Positions 9,286-18,584 of a DNA stretch of 64,000 nt are shown here, piece after piece. The number at the start of each line of letters is the position of its first letter. Positions within the stretch are counted from its first letter, which is position 1. The DNA is from Bacteroidia bacterium (GTDB lineage: Bacteria; Bacteroidota; Bacteroidia; Flavobacteriales; Flavobacteriaceae): NCBI GenBank assembly GCA_030425285.1, contig JAUIAY010000013.1, positions 1 to 64,000 of the forward strand, in the 5' to 3' direction. A model generated the notes under the pieces. The model searched no databases. It saw nothing but the letters and a program-made list of their open reading frames with translations, and had not been told where the DNA came from. The position numbers and the translations under genes were made by a program.

Positions 9286-10077
9286 CTACAAGCTGTAAAC
9301 ATACCCTACGGAAAACAGGACACTTCCAACACGGCTTTTTCCAAATGTTTCATCTTTTTGTAACGGAATAAAACCATAACTTCCTCTGACTTCAAAAAGA
9401 AGTTCAGACTTCGGTGTGATGTTTCGGGTAACACCTAATCCAAAAACACCTCCAAAATTCACCTTATTTAAATTGTCCTTGACATCGGTTTCAGCATCAA
9501 AAGAAGATTCTGGAAACAAAACAATTTCTTGATTTTCATCAAAATATATTTCACTATTTCCGCTAGTAACTTGTGTAGCCTTTAACAAAAACCCCAAATA
9601 CGGACCTGCGTTGGCAAAAAATCGCCAGTCTCTACCATAAGTATACTTGAACAAAATGGGTACCTCCAAATACTCCAATTCATTTCGGTTTTTAAAATTG
9701 GCATAAAAATCCGTATTAGGTGGTATTTGTTCAGCAATTTCAGGAGGCAAATTGCTTTCTAAAGCCGAAGGCGGAATAGGCTGATAACCATCACGTTCAC
9801 CTCCTTTTCTGGCATAATTCAATTCCAATTGTAATGACATGTTACTATTAATACCGTAATTGACAAACAAACCTCCTTCAAAAGAAGCAAAAGACTTAAA
9901 ATCTTTAGTGTATTTATTGTCAGAATTATCAGATAAAGATGGTAGGCTTAAACCGCCTTTCAATCCGATTTTCAAATCATTAGGAGAAGTAGAATCTTCT
10001 TTAAGAGATTCAGCTTCTTGAGCAGATAAAATTGAACAAGTTAAAATAGATAGACAAACAAGTGTTTTCTTGAACAT
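9286..10077 (-). CDS. outer membrane beta-barrel protein (PorT-like)
   Basis: 263 residues. A signal peptide ends at ILSAQ (about residue 19). It then shows the alternating pattern of a Bacteroidota beta-barrel: LKIGLKGGLSLPS, FEGGLFVNYGIN, LQLELNYARKGG, LEVPILFKYTY, FFANAGPYLGFLL, VNFGGVFGLGV, and a last strand SVLFSVGYVYSL ending in an aromatic/hydrophobic pattern. This is the PF13568-like family, with no defined transport role. It is probably a monocistronic gene, convergent with sdaA. Confidence 0.85.
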   Translation of the reverse strand: MFKKTLVCLSILTCSILSAQEAESLKEDSTSPNDLKIGLKGGLSLPSLSDNSDNKYTKDFKSFASFEGGLFVNYGINSNMSLQLELNYARKGGERDGYQPIPPSALESNLPPEIAEQIPPNTDFYANFKNRNELEYLEVPILFKYTYGRDWRFFANAGPYLGFLLKATQVTSGNSEIYFDENQEIVLFPESSFDAETDVKDNLNKVNFGGVFGLGVTRNITPKSELLFEVRGSYGFIPLQKDETFGKSRVGSVLFSVGYVYSL

Positions 10078-10144
10078 AATCTTGATATTTGGTAGTTAGT
10101 TAAACCAAATATCAACTTATTTTTATCATAAAACAAATTTAAAA

Positions 10145-10603
10145 TTAGTCCTGACAACCTTGTCGTCTTCTAGTATCGATCAAGTAAATAATTTTCCAAG
10201 TACCGTTGTCATGAAACAATTGAAAGGAATTGACACCACAATGGCTAAAATTACCATTGACCCAAAACTCATAAGGTGTCCATACATTGGCCATGTTTCC
10301 ATCAACCTGAACTGAATAACTCAATATTTTTTCTTCCCATTTCTGATCAGCAGGACGTGAGGCTATTGTACTGATGAGTTTTCCTGGCTCATCAGTTACC
10401 AAAACATCTTTTCCTTCTTTGGTTTTGTAAACAGTTTGCATTAAGATCTTATCCATCATTACTGATTTCATAAGTGTTGTATCACCTTTGTGAAAACCTT
10501 CGAAAAATGTTTTAATGGTCTGTTCGGCTTGTTTTTCTGCCGATTCTTGTGCCATAATTGAAGTAGATATCAATACCGTTAAATAGAATATAAATCGTTG
10601 CAT
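10145..10603 (-). CDS. secreted NTF2-like (SnoaL/DUF4440-type) protein
   Basis: 152 residues with a signal peptide ending in MAQ. The mature part has the cystatin/NTF2-like fold pattern: a long first helix (AEQTIKTFFEGFHKGDTTLMKSVM), a middle strand pair, and the end segment NSFQLFHDNGTWKIIYLIDTRR typical of DUF4440-like proteins. Most such proteins are small periplasmic ligand-binding or enzyme-like domains of unknown function. It faces panB divergently; no operon partner is apparent. Confidence 0.8.
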   Translation of the reverse strand: MQRFIFYLTVLISTSIMAQESAEKQAEQTIKTFFEGFHKGDTTLMKSVMMDKILMQTVYKTKEGKDVLVTDEPGKLISTIASRPADQKWEEKILSYSVQVDGNMANVWTPYEFWVNGNFSHCGVNSFQLFHDNGTWKIIYLIDTRRRQGCQD

Positions 10604-10723
10604 AATTAGTTTAGTTTCAACTAATGTACTACTTCAATAGCTTATACATAATCGTTTAAAGAAAAGTTTAACACTAAATATCTATTTAGTATTTTTACAA
10701 TCTAGAAATTTCAAAACATCATT

Positions 10724-11542
10724 ATGTCTGTTGCAAAAGAGGAATACAAAAGGATAACGGTCAAAACGTTAGTGGATATGAAATCGAAAGGTGAAAAAAT
10801 ATCCATGCTCACTGCTTACGATTACACTATGGCAAAAATTGTTGATGGTGCAGGTGTCGATGTTATTCTTGTTGGTGATTCTGCTAGTAATGTTATGGCA
10901 GGACATGAAACAACCTTGCCTATTACTTTAGACCAAATGATTTATCATGCATCTTCAGTGATCAGGGCTATTAACAGGGCTTTAGTTGTAGTCGATTTAC
11001 CTTTTGGAAGCTACCAAAGTGATCCCAAAGAGGCCTTGCGCTCTGCTATTCGAATTATGAAAGAATCTGGAGGACATGCCGTAAAATTGGAAGGCGGAAA
11101 AGAAATTAAGGAATCTATCAAGCGTATTCTTAATGCGGGAATACCTGTGATGGGGCATTTAGGGCTGACACCGCAATCCATTTATAAATTTGGAACCTAT
11201 ACGGTTAGAGCCAAGGAAGAAGAAGAAGCTAAAAAATTAAAAGAAGATGCTTTAATGCTAGAAAAAGCAGGTTGTTTTGCTATTGTTCTGGAGAAAATCC
11301 CAGCCAAATTAGCCAGAGAAGTAGCTGAAAGTGTCAGTATTCCAGTAATTGGAATTGGTGCTGGTAATGGCGTTGATGGTCAAGTATTAGTTTTACATGA
11401 CATGATTGGGATGACGCATGAATTCAATCCACGATTTTTACGTCGTTATATGAATCTTTATGAAGATATGACCAATGCCATTTCGCAATATGTTGATGAT
11501 GTTAAATCTCTGGACTTCCCGAGTAACAAAGAACAATACTAG
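10724..11542 (+). CDS. panB: 3-methyl-2-oxobutanoate hydroxymethyltransferase
   Basis: 272 residues, normal length. PanB transfers a hydroxymethyl group from 5,10-methylenetetrahydrofolate to 2-oxoisovalerate, giving ketopantoate for pantothenate and CoA. The sequence has [15 protein letters not shown], the Mg-binding loop [17 protein letters not shown], the substrate loop VKLEGG, and [12 protein letters not shown] with the conserved C-terminal [15 protein letters not shown]. It overlaps the following pseudouridine synthase by 1 bp (TAGTG), so they are co-transcribed. Confidence 0.97.
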   Translation: MSVAKEEYKRITVKTLVDMKSKGEKISMLTAYDYTMAKIVDGAGVDVILVGDSASNVMAGHETTLPITLDQMIYHASSVIRAINRALVVVDLPFGSYQSDPKEALRSAIRIMKESGGHAVKLEGGKEIKESIKRILNAGIPVMGHLGLTPQSIYKFGTYTVRAKEEEEAKKLKEDALMLEKAGCFAIVLEKIPAKLAREVAESVSIPVIGIGAGNGVDGQVLVLHDMIGMTHEFNPRFLRRYMNLYEDMTNAISQYVDDVKSLDFPSNKEQY

Positions 11543-12237
11543 TGTCAAAAACCCTATCTAACAAGTACAATCTTCAGGTTTTATATGAAGACAATCATAT
11601 TATTATTGTCAATAAACGAACTGGAGATATTGTACAAGGTGATAAAACTGGTGACAAGCCTTTAAGTGATGTCGTTAAAGACTATTTAAAGGACAAGTAC
11701 AACAAACCTGGTAATGTTTATTTAGGTGTTGTACATAGATTGGATAGACCTACAACTGGTATCGTCTTATTTTCAAAAACCAGTAAAGCCTTACCTAGAC
11801 TCAACAAGCTCTTTGCCGAAAAAAAAGCTAACAAAACTTATTGGGCACTTGTAAAAAACTTACCTAATAACACAGAAGGCACATTAGTACATTGGTTAAA
11901 GAAAAATCCCAAAAACAATAAATCCACAGCTTATATCAAAGAAACCGAAGGCTCTAAAAAAGCTATTCTCCACTATTCTATTCTGAAAGCATTAGATAAT
12001 TATGTTTTATTGGAAATTTCCTTGGAAACTGGTCGGCACCATCAAATAAGGAGTCAACTAGCTAGCATTGGTTGCCCAATAAAAGGAGATTTAAAGTATG
12101 GATTTGATAGAAGTAATAAAGATGGCAGTATTAGTTTACATGCTCGAAAATTAGAGTTCATCCATCCCGTTTCTAATGAATCCATCTCTGTTGTGGCTCC
12201 ACTACCCAAAAACCCAGTCTGGGACGCTTGTCTATAA
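11542..12237 (+). CDS. RluA-family RNA pseudouridine synthase
   Basis: 231 residues starting at a GTG that shares one base with the panB stop codon. The catalytic motif HRLDRPTTG carries the active-site Asp, and ETGRHHQIRSQLA and GDLKYG are family signatures. There is no N-terminal S4 domain, so it is the short RluA/RluC-like form that modifies uridines in rRNA or tRNA; the exact site cannot be deduced. It is translationally coupled to panB and converges on the histidine kinase gene with a 6-bp overlap. Confidence 0.92.
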   Translation: MSKTLSNKYNLQVLYEDNHIIIVNKRTGDIVQGDKTGDKPLSDVVKDYLKDKYNKPGNVYLGVVHRLDRPTTGIVLFSKTSKALPRLNKLFAEKKANKTYWALVKNLPNNTEGTLVHWLKKNPKNNKSTAYIKETEGSKKAILHYSILKALDNYVLLEISLETGRHHQIRSQLASIGCPIKGDLKYGFDRSNKDGSISLHARKLEFIHPVSNESISVVAPLPKNPVWDACL

Positions 12238-13071
12238 ATTGATCTGTTGTTTTTTTCTGTAAGGGTAATCAACTTTCAATGAGGTTCCTTTACCTTCTGT
12301 AGATTCCAACTTGAATTGTGCATTGATTAAATCGGCTCTGTTTTTCATATTCAATAAGCCTGCACCATTTTCAACTGTTTTGGAATTGAATCCCTTGCCA
12401 TCATCTTTTGCATTCAAGATTAGTCGATCTTCAAAATATTGAATAGAAACCAAAAAGTTTTCTGCTGAAGCATATTTTATGGTATTGGATAAGAACTCCT
12501 GAAAGATTCTAAACAAGATGATACTATCTTTTTGATTGTGGAATAATTCAGGATTACCTTCAGCGGTTAACGTTGCGTTTAATATTTGTAACCTATTTAA
12601 TCTATCTATTTCATTTTGAACAGACTCCTGAAATCCTTTATTCGCAATAACATCAGTGTTCAATGATTTGGACAAAGCTCTTACTTCCCGTAAGCTGTCC
12701 TTAACCACATCTTTAGTTTCCGTGAATTGTTCCTTTATGGCTTCATCAACCGAAGTTGCCATAATACTCAACTGCATATTGGCTACAGACAGTAACTGAC
12801 CAATATTATCATGTAATTCTTGACCGATGTTCTTAAGGGTTTGTTCCTGAATTTCAATTTGCGTATTGGAAATTTCTTCCTCAAAAGCCTGTTGCTGTTT
12901 TATTTTATCTGAAATGAGTTTGTTTTTTCGTTTTTGAAAAACCACAAAAAAAATGATTATTAAAGTACATAGCACCAATAAAACACCAACCATATAAATC
13001 AATAGGTTGCGTTCAGCAGAAGTAGATACCAAAGGTTGTTCTTGCATTATTTTATAGAATAAACTAATCAT
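12232..13071 (-). CDS. membrane sensor histidine kinase, NarX/DesK type
   Basis: 279 residues: a short periplasmic N-terminus, one transmembrane helix (about 24-45), a coiled linker rich in Gln/Glu (55-80), a HisKA_3 dimerisation helix with the phospho-acceptor in QELHDNIGQLLS (His87), and a HATPase_c domain with FLSNTIKYA (N box), DDGKGFN and GAGLLNMKNRADLI (G boxes). It should phosphorylate a NarL/FixJ-type response regulator, but none is adjacent. Its start overlaps the upstream membrane-protein gene by 8 bp, so the pair is co-expressed. Confidence 0.9.
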   Translation of the reverse strand: MISLFYKIMQEQPLVSTSAERNLLIYMVGVLLVLCTLIIIFFVVFQKRKNKLISDKIKQQQAFEEEISNTQIEIQEQTLKNIGQELHDNIGQLLSVANMQLSIMATSVDEAIKEQFTETKDVVKDSLREVRALSKSLNTDVIANKGFQESVQNEIDRLNRLQILNATLTAEGNPELFHNQKDSIILFRIFQEFLSNTIKYASAENFLVSIQYFEDRLILNAKDDGKGFNSKTVENGAGLLNMKNRADLINAQFKLESTEGKGTSLKVDYPYRKKQQINL

Positions 13072-13771
13072 AATCTGGATTGGAAACTATTAGACCTACT
13101 GTATATGCTATATACATAAATGAAATAGCTATTAAATTAATACTATTTCTTAAATTAATATAGCTCTTATCCCTTAAACTGTAATAATCTTCGTAAAATA
13201 CTAATGGGGTTTGAATTAGCCATAAAATTAAGATGGCGCAGCTGATATAAAATCCTAGCGATTTATAAAAGTATAAGATTTTATCACTTTGTAATACTTC
13301 CAAAAAATAGTAAAAAACACATTGCAGAATAACAATTAAACTTGAAAGTCTCACCAGTGGAATTGAAGTTTTAAAAAAATCAGGATGCGTGTAAATTATT
13401 TCAGAAACAGAAATAATTAAAAAAATGACTAGAGAATATTTTAACCAGCTTTTTGATTTTTTACTTTTTAAAATTTTCTGAAAATACCACCCAAAAAAAA
13501 CAGTCCCACCTATATTCCAAGAAATGGTTACCCACCAATAATTTTTTTCAAACAAAGTTCCTTCCAAAAAACTTAAAAAACCCTCATTTCTTACATAATG
13601 AGAATATCTTCCAATTACAACACATATAACAATATAAATTAAAAAGTATATAAAATATTTAGCAGCTGTATGACGATATTTTTTGAATAGAACAATACCT
13701 GTTACAGCTGCTATAATTTCAAGTGCTAAAAAAATTAAACCACTATGTTTCGTTAAGAATTCAATCAACAA
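13064..13771 (-). CDS. polytopic membrane protein, function unknown
   Basis: 235 residues, TTG start, with about six or seven hydrophobic segments (LIFLALEIIAAVTGIVLF, FIYFLIYIVICVVIG, WNIGGTVFFGWYF, SLVIFLIISVSEII, LIVILQCVFYYFL and others). No family recognised. The frequent short loops suggest a 7TM-type sensory or scaffold protein. It overlaps the histidine kinase downstream by 8 bp and follows the small exported protein by 8 bp, so it may be the input module of that kinase; this is inference from gene order only. Confidence 0.7.
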   Translation of the reverse strand: MLIEFLTKHSGLIFLALEIIAAVTGIVLFKKYRHTAAKYFIYFLIYIVICVVIGRYSHYVRNEGFLSFLEGTLFEKNYWWVTISWNIGGTVFFGWYFQKILKSKKSKSWLKYSLVIFLIISVSEIIYTHPDFFKTSIPLVRLSSLIVILQCVFYYFLEVLQSDKILYFYKSLGFYISCAILILWLIQTPLVFYEDYYSLRDKSYINLRNSINLIAISFMYIAYTVGLIVSNPDYD

Positions 13772-13779
13772 CTGATAAA

Positions 13780-14298
13780 TTATTGTGGATAATTAGCAGA
13801 TGGTGGATCTCCATCTGTTCCTCCATTCATACCATCACCTCCAGGGATATCGCCTCCACCAACACGCTTAAAATTAAAGAATGAACTATTTCCTTCAGAC
13901 AAAGACTCATTGCCCGTTGGAACCATAAACATGGTGGTATAACCAGGTGTTTTTCCATCTGGATGCGCACCTAGATAAATGCGAATACCATCCATATCAT
14001 AACCCAGGGCTGTTGCTTGGCTATCGGCATAACGCAAATAATTTTTAACATCCACCAACGAATACCAAGATGAACGATTATCTAAATTTGGTCCTCCAAA
14101 TATGGAATCACTCACTAAATTATAGCGAACATTATAAGCTGAACTCAACACTTTAGCCTGATTGGAAGTTATTACTCCTGATGGTTTTACAATTGGCACT
14201 GCAGCCATTTCTGTGGTCCCAGCACAGCTTGGACATAAATAGTAGGTTGCCAGAGCACCTATTAAGGCACCAACAACAAGTAATGATAGTTTTTTCAT
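13780..14298 (-). CDS. membrane-anchored or lipid-anchored protein of unknown function
   Basis: 172 residues beginning with a hydrophobic segment (LSLLVVGALIGALATYYLCPSC) that could be a signal anchor; the two Cys may be a CxxC pair rather than a lipobox. The rest is soluble (WYSLVDVKNYLRYADSQATALGYDMDGIRIYLGAHPDG) with a Gly/Asp-rich tail (GGGDIPGGDGMNGGTDGD). No family recognised. It is the first gene of a leftward run with the membrane protein and histidine kinase. Confidence 0.7.
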   Translation of the reverse strand: MKKLSLLVVGALIGALATYYLCPSCAGTTEMAAVPIVKPSGVITSNQAKVLSSAYNVRYNLVSDSIFGGPNLDNRSSWYSLVDVKNYLRYADSQATALGYDMDGIRIYLGAHPDGKTPGYTTMFMVPTGNESLSEGNSSFFNFKRVGGGDIPGGDGMNGGTDGDPPSANYPQ

Positions 14299-14344
14299 GT
14301 TTAAATTAGTTTGGTTATTAATATTCTTAAAGTTAACAAAAAAA

Positions 14345-15883
14345 TTAGCCCAACCAACCTTCTCTGTCTAAACTTCTATATTGAATGGCTTCACTAATAT
14401 GCGAACCATTAATATGTTCAACATGTTCTAAATCTGCTATAGTACGAGCAACTTTTAGAATTCTGTCATAAGCTCTAGCAGATAGGTTTAATCGCTCCAT
14501 CGCTGTTTTTAATAGTTGAAGTGAAGCATCATCTAACTGACAGTATTTACGAATTTGTTTGGTGTTCATTTGGGCATTATAATGCACTTTATCAGAATCC
14601 TCAAATCGTGTAGTTTGAATTTCTCTGGCTGCTGTCACACGTTTTCTAATATCGACAGATAATTCGGCTTTACGATCATCAGATAATTTTTCAAAGGGAA
14701 CAGGTGTCACTTCAATATGTATATCTATTCTATCCAGTAATGGCCCTGAAATTTTACTTAAATACCGTTGCATTTCGGCTGGTGAAGACGTTACTGGTGC
14801 ATCTGGGTCATTAAAATAACCTCCAGGACTAGGATTCATGCTAGCAACCAACATAAAAGACGATGGGTAGGTCACTGTAAACTTTGCACGAGATATGGTG
14901 ACTTCTCGATCCTCTAGTGGCTGACGCATAACCTCTAAAACTTCACGTTTAAATTCGGGCAGTTCATCCAAAAACAACACGCCATTATGCGATAAGGAAA
15001 TCTCTCCTGGTTGCGGATAACTGCCACCTCCGACTAAAGCGACGTTTGATATTGTATGATGTGGGCTCCTAAACGGTCTTTGAGACATCAATCCTGTGTT
15101 TTCTTTAACACGACCAACAACTGAATGTATCTTGGTGGTTTCTAAAGCTTCACTCAATGTCATAGGTGGCAAAATACTAGGTAAACGTTTAGCCAACATA
15201 GTTTTTCCAGCTCCTGGTGGACCAATGAGAATGATGTTGTGACCTCCTGCTGCCGCAATCTCCATACAACGCTTAATGCCCTCCTGCCCTTTAACATCAC
15301 TAAAATCAAACTCGGGGAAATTGAGTTGCTTTTCAAATTCTTCACGCGTATTGACAATGGTTTGTTCTAATGGTTCGCCTTTATCAAAATAATCAATAAC
15401 CTGTTTGATATTATCTACACCATAAACTTCCAAATTATTCACGATGGCAGCTTCCTTAGCATTTTGTTTTGGAAGTATAAAGCCTTTAAAACCTTCTTCA
15501 CGTGCCTTAATAGCTATAGGCAAAGCACCTTTAATGGGTTGCAAAGTACCATCTAAAGACAACTCACCCATAATCAGGAAATCTTCTAAATTATCAGCTT
15601 TAATTTGATCCGAAGCAGTTAAAATACCTATAGCCAAGGTTAGATCATATGCACTACCTTCCTTCCGCAAATCGGCGGGTGACATATTGATGATAATCTT
15701 TTTACCAGGAATCTTATAACCATTATTCTGAAGTGCTGCTGCTATACGGAAATTACTTTCCTTAATGGCGTTATCTGGAAGTCCAACTAAATGATAACCA
15801 ATGCCTTTATCAACATTTACCTCAACAACTACTGTTGACGCTTCAACACCAAATACGGCACTGGCAAAGACTTTTTTGAGCAT
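14345..15883 (-). CDS. comM: YifB/ComM-family Mg-chelatase-like AAA+ ATPase
   Basis: 512 residues, full length. The N-terminal Lon-protease-like ChlI domain (about 20-170) lacks a protease role in this family. The AAA+ core has Walker [16 protein letters not shown], Walker [10 protein letters not shown], and the sensor region [11 protein letters not shown]; a Mg_chelatase C-terminal domain ends the protein ([20 protein letters not shown]). ComM homologues are hexameric helicases that promote branch migration of single-stranded DNA taken up in natural transformation. The gene lies in a long leftward housekeeping run. Confidence 0.93.
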   Translation of the reverse strand: MLKKVFASAVFGVEASTVVVEVNVDKGIGYHLVGLPDNAIKESNFRIAAALQNNGYKIPGKKIIINMSPADLRKEGSAYDLTLAIGILTASDQIKADNLEDFLIMGELSLDGTLQPIKGALPIAIKAREEGFKGFILPKQNAKEAAIVNNLEVYGVDNIKQVIDYFDKGEPLEQTIVNTREEFEKQLNFPEFDFSDVKGQEGIKRCMEIAAAGGHNIILIGPPGAGKTMLAKRLPSILPPMTLSEALETTKIHSVVGRVKENTGLMSQRPFRSPHHTISNVALVGGGSYPQPGEISLSHNGVLFLDELPEFKREVLEVMRQPLEDREVTISRAKFTVTYPSSFMLVASMNPSPGGYFNDPDAPVTSSPAEMQRYLSKISGPLLDRIDIHIEVTPVPFEKLSDDRKAELSVDIRKRVTAAREIQTTRFEDSDKVHYNAQMNTKQIRKYCQLDDASLQLLKTAMERLNLSARAYDRILKVARTIADLEHVEHINGSHISEAIQYRSLDREGWLG

Positions 15884-15918
15884 AGACCATTAGTTTAGAA
15901 TAAATGTAAGAAAAAATT

Positions 15919-16881
15919 TCAATAGTTTTCTAGAACAAACTCCAAAGCCCGTTTTTCGTTATAATAATGCTTACCAAACAAATGAAAACCCACATGCCCT
16001 CCATATTTTGGCATTTCTAAATACAAATTAGTGTTTTGCTTAGCTTCTTTTACAGGGTAACATTCAGGTGATAAAAAGGAATCGTTAAGGGCATTGATTA
16101 TTAAAGTTGGTATTTTGATTTTATCTAGAAACTGAAGACTGCTACATTGCGTATAATAATCTAAAGCATCATCAAAACCATGAGCTTTAGACGTATAAAC
16201 ATCATCAAAATCCTTGAGTGTTTTAATAGAATTTATAGCTTCAACTGACAACTTATCCGTATGCTTTTTTTGCTTTTTACGAAGTCTGTTAACGAGATAT
16301 CTCTTAAAGTTATCATGATAGGCTCTATTTTTTAGTTTATGTAATTCCTTGCACGAACCATATAAATCACAAGGTACTGAAACAGCAATTGCTGCTTTTA
16401 TTTCTTTTGAAACATTATCACGTTCTCCAAGGTATTTTAGCAACATATTCCCTCCTAGACTGAATCCATTTAAAATGATTTCGGAATATGCTTTGGTTTC
16501 CAAAACATGGGTAATGATTGTTTCTAAATCTTCTGTAGCTCCTGAATGATAGGAACGATATTTTAAATTATCCTCACCACTACAACCTCTAAAATTTACA
16601 CAAACAGCATCAAAACCGTTTTTGTTAAATAATTTGGCAGTTCCTGTCATATACGGTCTTTGGGCATTACCTTCCAGTCCGTGGAGCACTATAATTAATT
16701 TGGTTGTTTTTTCAGCAGAAAAACTCCAATCCAAATCTAAAAAATCACCATCGGGAAGTGTTATACGTTCACGTTCTTGTATAATGCCATTCACACGACG
16801 AACTAAACCAGAATAAATGGTTGACACATGACCATTCTTAAAAAAATACGGTGCTTTATATTGCGATTCTACTAAAGGCAT
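15919..16881 (-). CDS. YheT-family alpha/beta hydrolase
   Basis: 320 residues from the ATG at 16879-16881 (MPLVESQYKAP). The frame extends 20 codons further, but that part lies inside the adenine deaminase gene, so I prefer the later start, 4 bp after that gene's stop. Signatures: VLHGLEGNAQRPYM, nucleophile elbow NGFSLGGNMLLKYLG, catalytic Asp in NALNDSFLS and His in KYGGHVGFH. YheT proteins are cytoplasmic or membrane-associated esterases of unknown physiological substrate. Close spacing suggests co-transcription with ade. Confidence 0.88.
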   Translation of the reverse strand: MPLVESQYKAPYFFKNGHVSTIYSGLVRRVNGIIQERERITLPDGDFLDLDWSFSAEKTTKLIIVLHGLEGNAQRPYMTGTAKLFNKNGFDAVCVNFRGCSGEDNLKYRSYHSGATEDLETIITHVLETKAYSEIILNGFSLGGNMLLKYLGERDNVSKEIKAAIAVSVPCDLYGSCKELHKLKNRAYHDNFKRYLVNRLRKKQKKHTDKLSVEAINSIKTLKDFDDVYTSKAHGFDDALDYYTQCSSLQFLDKIKIPTLIINALNDSFLSPECYPVKEAKQNTNLYLEMPKYGGHVGFHLFGKHYYNEKRALEFVLENY

Positions 16882-16885
16882 GAGA

Positions 16886-18505
16886 CTAAACTTCCAATGA
16901 GGTGAATGCAAAGTTAGTTCCGTCAAACAGGCCTTTGTCACTTAATTTTAATGAAGGAATTACCAACAGTGCCATAAAACTCAAAGTCATGTAGGGAGCA
17001 TTTAGAGTACTACCAAGTTGTTTAGCCATTTTATCTAATTCGGCATATTGATTACCAATAGTTTCAGCATCTTGATCACTCATGATTCCAGCTACAGGAA
17101 GCGGAACAACTAATTCATCCGTTTCAGAAACTGCACAGATGCCTCCTTTGTTTTCAATGATTAAATTTACCGCCTTACAAATCATCGCATCAGAAACACC
17201 AACAGCAATAATATTATGGGAATCATGACCAACCGAACTGGCAATGGCACCTGACTTTAATCCAAAACTTTTAATGAAAGCCAAAGCAGGTCTATCATTA
17301 TTATAACGATTGACAACCGTCATTTTTAGAACGTCCTTATCTATATTGGATACTAAATTACCGCTTTCAATTGTAGCAACTTCTATCAACTCATTAGTAA
17401 TCAACTGACCTTCCAATGCTTCAATGACTCTGATTTTTTCGGTAGAAGAATCAACTCTAAAATCTGTGACTGATTTTTTTTCGGTATTGAAATTATTCAG
17501 AACCTGAAAAGGTGTTGAAGAAATTTTAGACTGACCATTATCAAAAACCAATTTCCCATCAATATACGTCTGAAGCGTTTTGAAATCTTTTAAATCCTCA
17601 ACAACAATACAATCGGCTTTGTCACCAGTTTTTAAAAGACCAACATCCAAACTATAATGCTTAACAGGATTGACACAAGCTGCTTGAAGTACTTTAAAAA
17701 CATCTATCCCTTTTGCTACTGCTCGGGCACATAGTTGATTAATATGTCCCAACAATAAATCATCTGGGTGCTTATCATCACTACAAAACATCATGTTTTC
17801 AAAATGTTCAGGTAATAAGTCTATTAAAGCTTCAAAATTTTTGGCAGCACTACCCTCTCGTATCAAAACCTTCATCCCTTTTTGAAGCTTCTCCAATCCT
17901 TCATCGTATGTGAAACATTCGTGATCAGTAGAAATACCTGATTGAATGTATTTGGTCAAATCTTGACCGCTTAATCCTGGTGCATGACCATCAACAGGTT
18001 TATTGAAATGTTTGGCCCAATGTATCTTTTTTAGTACCTCTTCATCATCATAAATCACTCCAGGATAATTCATCATTTCGGCTAAATACTTAATATCTGG
18101 GTTTTCCATTAATTCCCTGACACCATCTGAATCTATAGTAGCGCCAGCCGATTCAAAACTCGTAGCGGGTACACAGGAAGGCGCTCCAAAATTGAACTTG
18201 AAAGGTGTCTGCTTACCATTTTCAATCATAAACTCCACACCTTCAATCCCTAAAACATTAGCAATTTCATGAGGATCTGAAACTGTAGCCACTGTTCCGT
18301 GCTTGACAGCCACTCTAGCAAATTCACTAGGCACCAACATGGAACTTTCAATGTGTATGTGGGAATCTACAAAACCAGGTAATATATAATGGTTGACATC
18401 ATGTTCGGTTTCAACAATACTATCTATTCTACCATCTTTAAAAGTGATTTCTCCTTTAAAAATACGTTTGTTAAAAATATCGACAATCTGACCTTGAAGC
18501 TTCAT
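16886..18505 (-). CDS. ade: adenine deaminase
   Basis: 539 residues, usual length for the amidohydrolase-superfamily enzyme (COG1001). The N-terminus carries metal ligands in [20 protein letters not shown]; further ligands and active-site residues are in [29 protein letters not shown] and [12 protein letters not shown]. The C-terminal domain has [13 protein letters not shown]... type sequence (SVGHDSHNI). It converts adenine to hypoxanthine and ammonia in purine salvage. It precedes the YheT hydrolase gene by 4 bp; a terminator of the upstream dsbD operon separates it from dsbD. Confidence 0.95.
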   Translation of the reverse strand: MKLQGQIVDIFNKRIFKGEITFKDGRIDSIVETEHDVNHYILPGFVDSHIHIESSMLVPSEFARVAVKHGTVATVSDPHEIANVLGIEGVEFMIENGKQTPFKFNFGAPSCVPATSFESAGATIDSDGVRELMENPDIKYLAEMMNYPGVIYDDEEVLKKIHWAKHFNKPVDGHAPGLSGQDLTKYIQSGISTDHECFTYDEGLEKLQKGMKVLIREGSAAKNFEALIDLLPEHFENMMFCSDDKHPDDLLLGHINQLCARAVAKGIDVFKVLQAACVNPVKHYSLDVGLLKTGDKADCIVVEDLKDFKTLQTYIDGKLVFDNGQSKISSTPFQVLNNFNTEKKSVTDFRVDSSTEKIRVIEALEGQLITNELIEVATIESGNLVSNIDKDVLKMTVVNRYNNDRPALAFIKSFGLKSGAIASSVGHDSHNIIAVGVSDAMICKAVNLIIENKGGICAVSETDELVVPLPVAGIMSDQDAETIGNQYAELDKMAKQLGSTLNAPYMTLSFMALLVIPSLKLSDKGLFDGTNFAFTSLEV

Positions 18506-18540
18506 AAATCTATTTTGGTAAAACTACTTTTTTTCCATAA

Positions 18541-18567
18541 AAAAAGCGAGAACTTGTCTCGCTTTTA
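18541..18567 (-). terminator. intrinsic terminator of the pabB-tilS-dsbD run
   Basis: A 10-bp perfect stem (AAAAGCGAGA / TCTCGCTTTT) with a 5-base loop, 18 bp past the dsbD stop. The flanking A-run reads as T-run on the minus strand. Confidence 0.8.
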
Positions 18568-18584
18568 TAAACTTTAAAATTCTA

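Noticed and set aside
16882-16941. 20-codon N-terminal extension of the YheT hydrolase
   Set aside because: It lies within the adenine deaminase coding region; the ATG at 16879-16881 gives the usual family start 4 bp after that gene.
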